NCBI RefSeq assembly: GCF_000003815.2 | Contig: NC_049989.1 | Span: forward strand, 4,435,141 to 4,497,140 | Reading direction: 5' to 3' | From: Branchiostoma floridae | Taxonomy: Eukaryota > Chordata > Leptocardii > Amphioxiformes > Branchiostomatidae | DNA length: 62,000 nucleotides | Shown here: piece after piece, positions 23,301 to 35,252 of the stretch | Layout: each line of letters opens with the position of its first letter | Numbering within the stretch: position 1 is the stretch's first letter | The notes under the pieces: generated by a model | Database searches by the model: none | The model's input: the letters and a program-made list of their open reading frames with translations, nothing else | Told to the model about the DNA's origin: nothing | Translations under genes and position numbers: made by a program

Positions 23301-26300
23301 TCCCGGATATATCAGGGCGCGGCACACAGGACATGTATAGGTGTGCCGAATAAATCCGGTTTAAGTATTGAAGGTATATTTTTCTTGAAGTCCCGATAAT
23401 GATAACAAGACGATGGAGATGGCTGGACCTATATCTAACTTCAGTACCAGAGTACCAAAGTTTTTCTCTTGGTCGTCAACATCAACACTAGTACTGTCAA
23501 GTTAAATTGTAATCAGGAAATTCTGTACCGGACCGTTTGTCATTGCCTTAGCACAGTTGTGCGACAAATGGCTGTTAGAGAACTGTAACATTACCTGGCA
23601 GTTCAGTTCACTGGCGACACTTCCTCCTGAGTCGCCACTGTTGGGACTGGAGAGAGTGTTGGTGGACATTGTGTGGACCATCTCCATGGGAACGCCCAGG
23701 CTGGCGGCTGCCACCTGCATCACCTAGAGGTGGAAAACAAACAGAATTTCATCCGCCTGTACCGGGGACTACCGACTTGGTTATTAACAATAAAAGAAAC
23801 GCTTTCCCGCATACGAAAATTATGATCTTTTGTACTCGTATGAAGTTTAAAGGTGGAAATCAAAGGGACCACGATTATCACTTTTATAAAGCTATTGAGT
23901 CATAGATCGAAGCGCATGTAGCTTAAATGCTTCAGTTAGAGTGATCATTGTGGATCATACCACACTGGAAAGGTTGTCCAGCTAAATTGTTTTAGTTCTC
24001 ACTTTTGTATCCACGCCCTGACCCATCTCAATCCCGCCATGTGTGATGACCACGGAGCCGTCGGTGTGGTAGATCGCCACGAAAACCGTGAAACGGAGAA
24101 GGTGTGGGAATAGGGGATATCGAAGAGGAACAACAGACAAGCCTCTTTTCTTCCAACGATGTTCCTGTCAATGACATCAATACTGTGATTGATTAAGTGG
24201 TGGTTGTTGAAAAATGTATCCAGAACAACCATTACATTTAAGTGTTCGTAACGTTACGTACTGACTCATTGACAACCACCTTTAACATTGACGAAGAAAC
24301 AAGTCATAGGAAGAAGTAAGCACCGTCAATTTTCTCATATTCTTATTGATAATGGGCCTTTTTTAAAGGAATCATTTTCTTAGAATTCTGGCCATGCCTA
24401 ATTCATCATGGTTGTTAAGTCCGGTTGGATCTGATAACTTGGTCCGCCAAAGTTTCACCAAGATCACTACATCAAAAATATTTGTGGAAAGAATTCACAC
24501 ATTCAGTAGTATTCTACACCCTCACCTTGTTGAAGACCTCTATCTCCTGCTGTCGTTGTTTGACTTGTGCCGATGTCAGGAGGTCTACAGAACGGCACAT
24601 ATCGTTCAAGATTTAATCGGGTGCATTTGTATCGCCAGAAAATATCTATCATAAAATACTGTAAATGCATTTAAGTTTAAGCGGGGATTTAATTTCGCGG
24701 TAGCGGGAAAAGGGACTTTTCGCGGTGGATTTAATTTCGCGGTAACACCATAGACTGGAGCCTAATACCATAATAGAAAAATGTTCGCGATGGATTTAAG
24801 TTTGCGGTGAAGTAGTCACCGCGAAAGCAGCGAACATTAATCCACCGCGAACATTTGTGCATTTACAGTAACAGTCTCGCTGCTGGAGTGGAATGCCCCC
24901 GAAGAACGACAATAACTGAGGACTATGTATTCAAATGAAAGTTAATTTGTGGCTGTATTTGATATTACAAGAGTTTGATGCACTATTTGCTGTACACGAA
25001 GTACTGCGTGTGTAATAGAAGTTCACATAGTATATAATATGAGAAGAACCACAACTAGAGACGATCATACTTTTGAAAATCTATCTAAAAAAAACACATG
25101 CAACTTGACTTAATTTCTAGAATCACGAACTGGAAGGACATGACAGAAGTACCGTCCCACAGCTGAGTGATGTTGCAGTCAGACACAATGTCTCCAGTTA
25201 GAATGGTCTGTCCGTTTTCAAACATGTTGATCCTGCGTATGTCCTTATTCAGGGTCTTGGCCACGTGTTCGATGATGTGCTCCATACAAAAGTGAACTGC
25301 GACAACCCCTGGAAGAAAAGTAATCGTGGAAATTTCTAAATTTCTACTGTTTGCAAAGAAGAGGTCCAACCCTGCATTTGTAACGTTGATAAAAAACTTT
25401 ATACAATCAATTGACTTTATTGCACAACAATTGTACGAGGTACAAAGTATGGCATCTACATAACTACAGTTCTATAGCTTAACTTAAGGCATATATAACA
25501 GACTAGAAACGTAAGTTAATTTGTCTGTTTCGCTTGTATGCTTAGTGCTTCACTTTATGCTTGTTCACTTGTCATTCACCAACAAGCATGAAAAACCTTT
25601 ATTGATAAACATTTATACGTAAATCTACGTAAATGAAATCTTAAATCGTAGACAAATACGTAAATTGACTCTTCAATCAAAATAGACATCAATTGACATG
25701 ATTTGAAAGTCTACCAATGTAGCAATGATAGATTCCTGATTCATTATTAACGATTGAAATCCAACGATTAGTTACACAAAGCTATATTTTAATTTTATAC
25801 GCGATGACAGCTTACTGCATGGAGAATAGATTATACACGCTGTAAGAAATAGCGCTAGCGCAGAAAAATCTTACCAGGAGCTCTTGTATAGGTGCCCGGA
25901 GCAGTGTGGGTTTTACAGGTCTGCATCGTGAGCTGCCAGCTTGCGCAATAGTACACTAAAATGGTCAAATATATGTGATTAATTCATGTTCTTTTTATAT
26001 CTACTGTTCCTACGTACATACTGGGTTGTAAAGATGCTTAATCAAAAGGATTAAAAAAATACTAGAACGAAACTAGTATATCTTATCATGAAAATGGTTA
26101 AGTTCTGGCCATTTAGAAAATTGACAAGTGAAGGTGTTATCTGATTTACAAATGTACAAAGTGCATATACAAAGTGTATGCTAAAACTGTAGCACTAGAA
26201 TTATATAGCATCTGTCCAAAAACATTGAGATAAACTGACACATGGTAACACAACACATTTTGTAGCATTTATCATTGAAGTCCTGTTTCACAGCAATCTC

Positions 26301-29300
26301 ACCCCCCCCCATTATCTCGCCCGGGGGGGGGGGGGGGGCGAGATCGCTGTGACACCGGTACCATCATGATTTCTCACCATTGTCAACAGATACTGGCAGA
26401 AGAGGGATTAAAGACACGTGGACCGAACATCCGTTATCTTCGTACAGATTGTACACCACTGCTAACAGCTTTCCCTCATCGTCAAAACCAACCTGTAAGT
26501 AGAAATACCCCAAGATGGTATGACTTTACGTCCTGGGACGTCTATGTCAATCAATAAGGCACATCAACCGACCCTTTTTCTTGGTATAGATATTAAATTT
26601 TGTCGTCTTTTTAAACCACTTTGTCAACCACTTTAAAAAGTAGAATATGACAAAGTGGATTAATTATTCACAGCATCACATTATTTGTGGCAGCATAAAA
26701 TGCACACATACCTCATATTTCACAAGATACGGTGACCTCTTTGACATGGCTTCCATATTTGCATCAATACTCATGCTCAAGCGTACAGTCCTACAAAAGA
26801 CGATATGATTCAATATGTTCTAGTCAAAACTGTGGGGAAAAAAGAAGAAACGAAAGAAAACATTTGAAATTTACCTGTCAGAACAATGTTAGAACCCTGT
26901 CTAAATTGTATAGTTCTTTGGTTGCTAGATTTCCTCTCCAATCTAAACTATTGCAAGCAGCATGTGACGTTACCTGTTGAGATTTTGAGCAGCCACAGCA
27001 CAGGCAGCAGCCGGCAGCATGGAGGCTGGGCCCTTTCCTCCAAACGCTCCACCCACTCTCTTGACAGACACATACACTCTGTAATAATGTATAACGATAT
27101 TTAACTGGAGATTAAAGCGAGTTGTTGGTGTGATTCAAGATATTTTGAACATTTATAACGTTATTGTGTATATCTGTCTCCGTCTTCCATTCAAAATAGT
27201 GTGGTTGAATTCATTTTTGTGTCATCGATGTGTAACCATAATGTTTTAATCAAGAGGTGCATAGCATTCTATGCAAGTCTAACCTGTGAGCTGACATTCC
27301 CGTCACCTGTGCCACAGATGCCTGGACTGAGTCCATGGACTGGGTGGCAGACTGGACGTCCATCCCATCCTCAGTCGGAGTGCAGCGGCACACCTGGGTC
27401 TCCATGTAGAAGTGATACTGAGAACCACACGACACCTCTCCGGAGATACGATGAGGAGCTGCAGCTAGGGCACCTAATGATGAAAAGTTCTTGTATAGTC
27501 AAGCTTCATAAAGTTATAGGAGTTTGATTTCACCAATGACAAGACGTAAGTCCTATCAGACTGTAGTACTTTTCTCCTACAGCTAAGTAATGATTTCTTA
27601 TTGACCAACTTCCTTGTATTAACCACTGATTGTATGAGATGCAGTCCACCTCGTTTTATATAACTTTTGTAAATTGTTTGCCCCGCGTCATAATGCTCCT
27701 ATACAAATACGGTAATCAGCGATATTTTCATTCAGATGGCTTTAAGTGTTAGACTGGGTACCATCCGGAAAGTAGTTCGCTCCGACGTTAATTATATATT
27801 ACTATATATAAACATATACACTCGCTTCTCTGCGCTCTAGATAGAACATATTCCTTAATTTGCTCATCATTGAACTGACGTTACCAAAAGGTTTGAATGC
27901 GCAAGTCTGCAGACGGGTAGAAGAAGCGAACATAGAAGGGAACTACTACCCAGGATGGTACCCAGGCTATCTTAGTGAACAATACCTTTCGGATCTCCCT
28001 TTATTACTTCCTGAACGTTTGGATGAAAGAATTCTGCAGAAATGGCGTCCTGGATGGTGAGGATGGGGGGTTTCATGTCGGTGTAGGTAACCTGGACAGC
28101 TTTAGCCATGGCATCAGCGTGGACCTGGGTGTCTGAAATAAACAACTCTCTCAATAGTCATGTGGTCCTTTCACAGTCACCAAGTGTTCAAAAAAATGTC
28201 AAAAACGACATTTACCTGCAATGACAAGAGCCAACGGTTGACCTGCATACGACACCTCGTCGCTGGAGAAAATCTGCGCAGGTTGCATGCAACAGAAAAA
28301 CTTTCGTCAAGTGAAGTTAGCAGTTTGTTAAAAATTATTCGATGTACCATCTTGGTACCATCCAACTTCTGGTTTCGGTGAGCCTTAGAGGTCCACATGG
28401 TTAAAATTTGTTCAGATTTAGTTCCAATGACTAAAATTTCTAAGCAATGTCTTCTAATCCTTTGTTTGTATTAATAGTCACCACCTGATTTCTTTTGTTA
28501 TCATGGAAATCAAACAAATCCTTAATCGCATTATCGATGTCCCTTGTAAGGGCACAGTCATACCTCAGCTACAGGGAATGATGGCAGGTTATAGTTGTTT
28601 TCTCCTCTGACATCTCCGGCTGTCAGATATGCAACTGCTCCTGGGATTTCCTGTGAAATAAGCAACACAAAATTGTGGCATTCTGCAGGGCTGAACGCGG
28701 GGAGAATCAAGACTCAGCTTATGTACCAGGTAAGTTTCTTATGTCAAATGTGACTGCCAGGTTCTGAAAGTATTTTTGTTGTACTGTACCACTTCAGCTT
28801 CCACTAAAGAAAACCACATTAGAGATTTACTCCGTATACATTCAGGGATCGTGTAAACATCGCAACTGTAAAAAAAACTGTCGAGGGATTAACTACATTC
28901 AGCGACAAACTATCCAAAGCTACTTTTTCTTGCAAATTTACTTGTGTTTATCACACATGAAAACTTAGCACAACAATGCTTTGACACAATCATACCATGG
29001 CATGTGAAAAGTCCAAGTTGCCCAGTTTACAGTTGGCGACAGTCGAAGTCACAAATGCAGCATAGACTTCTCCAGGCATAGCAGGCATGTCGTTGATATA
29101 GATGGCTTCTCCAGATGACTCAAGATGGTATAAAACATTAAAACATGTACATTGGTTTATGCAGTTACAATATTCTTCCCATACTTTTTTATCATGTAGT
29201 TGATGGTTGTAATTTATTTCACAAAGTCATTTGTACAATTTGAATGAATTGAAAGTCATTTCAGCACCATGGAAAGGGTTCACAGTTATGTGTTTTCCTA

Positions 29301-32300
29301 ACCCCACTACAAATTGATCATAACCTCTATACAGCTGTTGTGTAACATACCTGTACATCACCTATATAATCTTAAGGTATGTCGGTCAGTGGTACGGATG
29401 CTGTTTTAAAACAAACAACAAACGGACAAACAAAAACAGAATACATGTAGTAACAAACACAGTACTACTATGGATGTAACGCTTGATATATAGACATGAC
29501 GATACAACATTTCTCCCATGCTACGCAGAGGTGTCAGGAAATCTAAATATAACTGCCAGGCCAATGCGACAGTGTACTTATTGCAAGCCCATCTCACCTG
29601 TACCCTGGATGATGTTTTAGGCATGGGCTGCCTGAGGGGCCACTCGGACTCCTTAGTCTGGAAGTGCTGCTCTCCGCGGGACAACGGACGTGCGAGCGAG
29701 TCTGCCGCTGTGCGAACCTGCTCTGTCAGGCTTTCCTTCCCAACGGCAGACAGGTAAAACTGCAGGGGGACAAGTATGTCATTTATTAACTGGTGTGTGC
29801 AATTACCATGGCCTTATGTCTCGCAAGGGATGAAGAGGATAAGTAAAGTAAGCAAGTGTGAAATCATAAATTGCAGCAACTCAACTCAACTTTGTGAGCT
29901 ATAAGCTCAGAAAGAACATGAAGCAAGGTCAAGAATAGGATTGCGTTGCTACATATAATGCTAGTGTGCGTTGAACGTGCCTTATAGAAGAGTCCCATGG
30001 CCAGTTGTTTTGTGTACTGTGCAGATTGGAGAGCAGACTCATCCGGCACCAGCTCTGCTTGCAGTACGGCGAGGGCTCCTAGCGGAGGAAACAGCCAAAA
30101 GTTTTATCATCATTGCTTTGACTAGACAACGCCAATACGATGTTAAAACAGTATTACAATGATATTCAAATTAGAATGACAATAGTTTCGTTGCTTATGA
30201 TAGCTAATGTTCAATAACCTTTGATTTGACTATCAAAGTCATAACAATTTCAAACTTTAGCTATTCCGATGATCTTCAAAATCAATATTATGAAGCGTCT
30301 AGTTACTTATAGTAAAATATATGTTGACAAAGATGCACTTCTTGAAATTGTACCTCTCAGTGTTTCAGGATCCGTTATCCTCTTTCCAACCAGGAAGTCT
30401 TCAGTGGCAGAGGCATGTACCTGGAATCATGTCAATGATATCGCCATTCAGGTCTATGTCATAAGATACCCAGGCCATGTTTATGTCATGTCATAACAGA
30501 AAGTAGTAAAAAGACGTCACATTCTGAAATGTTCAAGAAGTAGGAGACTTAGTAATTGTATATAAAGATAATACCATGGTCTTGTTGACGCCGCCAAACA
30601 CAATGTACGGTTTTGTGACCACCTTGAGGTCACTTTGACGGTCCAGTGTCATCCTGAAGCCAGCGTTGACGTACGCATGGGCATTCTGTAAGGGCAACAT
30701 TCCGTGTTACAGAATTTTTACTGCACTTTCAGTTGGCAAATTACCAGTAGCTTTTGCTTTGCCCGTTGTATTGCAGCTGTGCAAGGACATGGGAATGCAA
30801 CGTGTCGATTGCCTATCTACATTTGTGACATTTTGTACAAAGACACCAAATACTTATCGCATACATGTACTCGTTATTCGATAAAAGCTAGAGCAAACCT
30901 GAGACCGAGGGGCGACTTTGTAAGTACGGAACACGTCTTCAGAATTTCCAGGTGGGATTTCCAGGGATCGAATCACCTGGAATGCAACAGTATAGAAATG
31001 GAGTAATGTTAAACTTTTTTAGAAAATATCACACTCTTATATGTTGCATAATGTCAGCTTATCAACATCAGCAGTGGGCAAATCAGATATATAAGTATAA
31101 AGTTTTAACTTTATTAAAATTTCTATTCAGAGTGTTTTAGAATCATATTACCTTGCCATTCATTGCAGTTCCCAAAAAGTCACTGAGTGCCATTCTCTGC
31201 GATTCGTCTTTGTTTCCTTTTCATAGGAAGAAATAGACATCATTGAATTCCAGAAGTTGAAAATGTGGATGTATGAAATCTGAGAGGATTCCAAAGAATA
31301 CAAATTTCTGTAGTTTTCTTCTTTTACAAAATTTCCCTGACCTATGGTGACTTTCGCCCCCGCAGCCTCCATGATTGTGAAGACATCTGAAGGGAATTCT
31401 GGGTGGGCATGTTTCACCATGAGGTTTCCAGCCCAACTACCAACCTGAAATTCAAGATCATAGTCTCGCTTCTTGAGAGATAAATTTACAGGTATGACGT
31501 ACAGTCTCTACCAGACTCCCGCCTGACTGAATAATAATAGGGGACTTTGGACAAGTTAGAAATCAAACTCTAGCAGAAGTTGATTGGCCTCGGAGTGAAC
31601 TGACGCCGGATTACAGCAAAAGACTGAGATCCCATGGCAAAGCACTTGTCCCTATTTGGATAAATTCTTTTGTCATCCAGCTAACACTGGTTGGAGACTA
31701 CGTATCAGACAGTGAAAGAAGGGATATTCCCGTACGCTATGGTATGAATCTAAAGGTGCGAATATTCGACTAACCACACACACTCACGTTTCTGACGGAT
31801 ACATTAGCAACCTTGCACAGATGGTCAGCCAGCACGCTGTAGGACGGAGACCGGTCAGAACTGGCTCGCAGCAGATCCACCACGGCAGACAGGCTCACAG
31901 CAGAGCCAACCACCAACGGCGGGCCAGCCTGGAAAAGGAAAGAGTGAGTTTTTTTTTTTTTTTTACAAATTTCTTCCCTAGAATCTAGACGCATACAAGT
32001 ATGGGGCGTAACGTTATAGTAAAATATTCAACCAAAGATTAACGAGGAAAAGTGGAGATGAATAGTTTTGCACCTGTACCATGTTAAGACTGATACTAAA
32101 GCAACTATGTAGCTATAACGGTTACTTATATTATTGTCACCTTCTATATCAACCGGAATTCATCAGTTCCAGTAGTGAATCACAGTTGTGATTTTACCTG
32201 ACAGTTGTACAGATCAGGCACAGCTTTGATGTCGATGAGGCAGGAGTAAGGACCATCATCCTTGTAAACACCTGGAACATTGCATCACATAATTTTCATA

Positions 32301-35045
32301 TCAGGATCTTTCAATCATTGTTCATTCGTTAGTATGAATATCTTCAAATATCGCTTCATGTCATCTTCTCCTTCGAGGCCAGTCCATCAGAATTAAAGGA
32401 CGTATTCACGGCTCGAGAAATCGTAATACAATGTGCAAGACAAAAGTTACTGGTACCAAAGTAGCTAGATAGATCTGTAAACCGTACGTCTGACGTTTCA
32501 GGCAGCATCAACTACGTTTCATCAAAGACTGGAGATCTGTAATTCGACGGGTATCTAACCGAACACTTAGAACGAACTTGCTTGGTAAATGAGTAACTCC
32601 TATCTTGCGTATCTTACTACATGGATCTATAAATCAACGTTTACATAATGTTTTGCAGTACCCACTTCAGTGTTGACATTGTGATTAAAATTACGTACCT
32701 GCTGCTGTGTTCCCACAGACCAGTTTGTACTTGTCCTGACTGTGCTGCTCCAACAGGCTGTACAACTCCGCCAGGGAGGTGGGACGGTACCAGGTAACTC
32801 CATGTTGGCAACACCTCAGGGAGCCTGTACTTGTGCCGTTCACACCATTGCCATTGGCAGAGGCACCGTTGCACGCCTCCCCCGCACTGGGGCAGGGGTG
32901 TTTGTTGAGGTCCTGTGATCAGAAATGCAACGATCTGGTCACCTCATGATTCTGGTCACCCCATCAGATTCACAATTATGCATAGATACATTATGTATGC
33001 CCCTATATTCCCCTACATAAAGATCTGGTATATACGTCGATGAAGATTAGATATCCAGGTAATAAAATATGCCAAAAAGCAGTTACTCAAGCGACTGGAT
33101 ATGATTTTGGAAACGGTCACTGACGAAAGATAGCTAGTGGCTGCTATCTGAAACGTCTGACCGTTTCCAAAATCATATCCAGTTGATTGAGTAACTGCTT
33201 TTTTGCAGATCTGGCATATAGTAATACTAACAATAAAAAGTTGTTATGGAAGAAGAATATGAAGTCTCTGCTGTTAACTTTACAACCGTTAAGGTCAATG
33301 TGATAACGAGCGTCTTTGAAGTGATGTCCTTATCATAATCATAATTCTGCGATACTGATTACATAGTCCTTGAATTTCCAAGAGTACCTCAATGTCAATA
33401 CATCCGCCCTTCTCTGGATCTGCATCGACAGCAAAAGACTTCATGGCATCTAGTATGGGTCTGTAACCTGAAAACGATACATCTTGTCCATGAGTTAAGA
33501 AATGCGAAATGCATTTGCATACACGGATACTAGGACAATAGCAACTACATTTGCTGACACTATTCTCACAAAATAAACGAGGTGATTATATTGTAGAATT
33601 CATTAATCAGTAGTTACAGGGATTAGGATATTGTCCTTGTCCTTGGTGCTGAATGCACACCATTACCAAAATTGTTCAAGTGAAAGGGCTTTGTTTATTC
33701 ATTCTGTTTTATTTCATTCTAACCTGTACATCTGCAGATGTGCCCATTGAAGTGGTTTTCCACCTCTTGCTTGTTGGGTAGCGGCTTCTTATTCAGCAAC
33801 CTGTGAAATAGAGCCATCAGAAATAGGCTGAACTACAGTTGTGTACTGTCTTTCTGCCATTATATTGCCACGTGCTATTTCAACACTGTACTATATGTTT
33901 TTAAACCAAATGCATATCAGCTACTTACCCATACATGTTGACCACCATCCCGGGGCTACAGTACCCACACTGACTGCCGCTGAAGTCTGCTAGGCGGCGC
34001 TGGATGGGATGAAAGCCGCCCTTCTGTCCCCCAAGGCCCTCCACCGTGGTGATGCTCCAGCCATCCACACTGCACAGAGGGCACAGGCACTAGGGCGGGG
34101 GTGAGGGATAGAGATATTACTGAGCATTTATTTTTCGTATACCTTCCAACATACTCCAAATGATATTAAAAGTTTGTTACAATCGGTCCATGAAAAATGG
34201 AGGTTCTGTTGTGCGTGTGCATGCATTTCCAGATATTTGTCAGCATAACTTAAGAACCACTGGATTGCGATATTTGGTATGTTGGTAGGTGTTGCGTAAT
34301 CTATGAATTATAAGGGCAATGAGAATAGGAATAGGGATATCAAGGTGTGTATACTAGTTAATGGTATTACTGATATACGGAGAGAATGGCGATGATAAAA
34401 GGTATACAACGCTATAACCATGCATAGATCATGTAGATTTGGGTATTTCATTGACATAAATTAAATATTTCATGGAGATATAAAGTCTAGGAACTCTTTT
34501 CCATATTGAAATAAGATAGGCTTAGATCAACATGCCAAAGGTTAAAACCTACCGAATTTAAGGAATAAGAACATGCTCCTCCATTGGTCAGATCTGAATG
34601 CGTCACCATGACAACACAGCAGCCACACCCTCCTTCCCTACACATGACCTTTGTCCCCGTCAGCCCACGCTGGGAACGAAGCCACTCGTTCAAGGTCATG
34701 GCTGGATCTGGATTTTGAACTGAACGGAGGGTAACGTTAATGATAACTTTAGACTCAACAAGCAACAAAACCTTTTTTACTTGTGAAATCTTCGCCTTTC
34801 CAATCTTTTTTCGTGTCTGTCAGACCTGCTTTCTGTTAGGTTGATACAATGAGGTTGAATAGTCCCCTATTCTACCTTATTCTATTAGGTTGTGTGCGCA
34901 TTATTAAGGTTAGAAAGAGATGTCCTTGCCAAAGAATTCCTTTCCACAACTATTTATCAAATAACATACCAACATGACGCTTCCCGTTCACCCAGAAGGT
35001 CAGCTTGTCATCGAAGTCCTCATTCGCGTCCGGTAGGATCGGCAT
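20316..35045 (-). CDS. Gene C: aldehyde oxidase/xanthine dehydrogenase family, all 34 coding exons, one frameshift
   Basis: Exons 5' to 3': 34970-35045 (ATG; 5' UTR to 35070), 34553-34719, 33929-34089, 33724-33800, 33388-33467, 32700-32912, 32198-32271, 31788-31928, 31342-31444, 31152-31216, 30899-30976, 30575-30685, 30354-30420, 29981-30078, 29598-29759, 28996-29118, 28564-28650, 28216-28273, 27986-28132, 27284-27473, 26974-27078, 26712-26790, 26378-26492, 25875-25955, 25153-25308, 24526-24584, 24003-24164, 23595-23723, 22991-23124, 22500-22634, 21573-21696, 21077-21173, 20631-20741, 20316-20383. First 2Fe-2S: CREGGCGCC plus NSC; second: SQCGYC and HICRC. FAD domain: LVCGNTAAG, GSWAGN. Moco domain: [31 protein letters not shown]. 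Predicted 1277 aa against about 1330 for animal homologues. Exon 6 is 213 rather than 214 bp, which shifts the frame to a stop near codon 210. Exon 25 lacks three codons present in B and D. Purine-binding residues are altered, so aldehyde-oxidase-like activity is inferred. Confidence 0.92.
20480..20560. repeat. 16-bp minisatellite in the last intron of gene C (5 units)
   Basis: Five units of AGAATCAGTGATGCAC with one or two changes each, ending GATAGACAAC. Same intron and unit as in genes A, B and D. Confidence 0.8.
21454..21544. mobile_element. Short hairpin element in intron 31 of gene C
   Basis: Inverted arms of about 35 bp: AGCTGGGTACCAGACCCCAG on the left against CTGGGGTCTGGTATCCAGGC on the right, with a short loop. 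Absent from the same intron of A, B and D, so a recent insertion. Ends resemble those of the element at 27751-27969. Confidence 0.65.
22092..22257. mobile_element. Inverted-repeat element with target-site duplication in intron 30 of gene C
   Basis: Arms begin TCTCCAAGCAGATCCTA and end TAGGATCTGTTTGGAGA, with GGCATAAGATAGTA inside. Both sides carry TACGCAAAACATA (22079-22091 and 22258-22270), the duplicated target. No ORF. The TIR resembles the element at 54576-54745. Confidence 0.75.
24657..24870. mobile_element. TACTGTAAATGCA-ended element in intron 26 of gene C
   Basis: Terminal inverted repeats TACTGTAAATGCA and TGCATTTACAGTA, including a TA at each end that may be the target duplication. 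The interior repeats TTCGCGGTGG-like motifs and a hairpin TCACCGCGAA. A second copy lies at 44635-44841 in gene D, in a different intron. Confidence 0.75.
26283..26354. mobile_element. Small hairpin insertion with C9 and G16 runs in intron 23 of gene C
   Basis: Absent from gene B, where flanking sequence is continuous. Arms TTTCACAGCAATCTC and GAGATCGCTGTGACAC are inverted and enclose a run of nine C and one of sixteen G. It lies about 23 bases inside the donor end of exon 23. The G run could fold as a quadruplex in DNA or RNA depending on strand. Confidence 0.6.
27751..27969. mobile_element. Inverted-repeat element beside exon 19 of gene C
   Basis: Ends CTGGGTACCATCC and GGATGGTACCCAG are inverted repeats; AGTAGTTC and GAACTACT extend them. 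The element lies about 16 bp from the donor of exon 19 and is missing from genes B and D. No ORF. Confidence 0.65.
31502..31699. mobile_element. AGTCTC-ended element with ACGTA target duplication, intron 8 of gene C
   Basis: Starts CAGTCTCTACCAG and ends GGTTGGAGACT, flanked on both sides by ACGTA (31497-31501 and 31700-31704). Intron 8 of gene D has a single ACGTA at the same point and no element. Gene E carries the element at 52403-52617. No ORF. Confidence 0.7.
32870..32884 (-). other. One-base deletion (frameshift) in exon 6 of gene C
   Basis: Gene C reads GCGGGGAGGCGTGC where gene E reads GCGGGGGAGTCGTGC and gene D a sequence of the same length as E. Exon 6 is 213 bp in C and 214 in D and E. 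Only 214 keeps phase with exon 7 and gives a total CDS divisible by three. The shifted frame ends about a dozen codons later. Could be a null allele, a young pseudogene or a base-call error in a G run. Confidence 0.8.
33069..33209. mobile_element. Hairpin element in intron 5 of gene C
   Basis: About 50-bp inverted arms, from GCCAAAAAGCAGTTACTCAA to TTGAGTAACTGCTTTTTTGC, containing ATGATTTTGGAAACGGTCA and its complement. Related in its arms to the element at 10224-10479. No ORF. Confidence 0.65.
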
Positions 35046-35252
35046 GGTGTTGTTTGTATGTTCACTTTTCCTGAAAAAATTGTTTTCAGTGAAGTTGTGT
35101 GTTGACTTGCCTGCAAACTGATATCCCATACGGTTAGAGCGTATGATGAATTTCAAAGTACTAGTAAGTAACCACTGGTTGTGTTGTAAGCGTAACTTTC
35201 TTGTTAGTGTTAAGCTGCTTATTCATGCCAAAACATCAGTTTGGAGTGCCTA

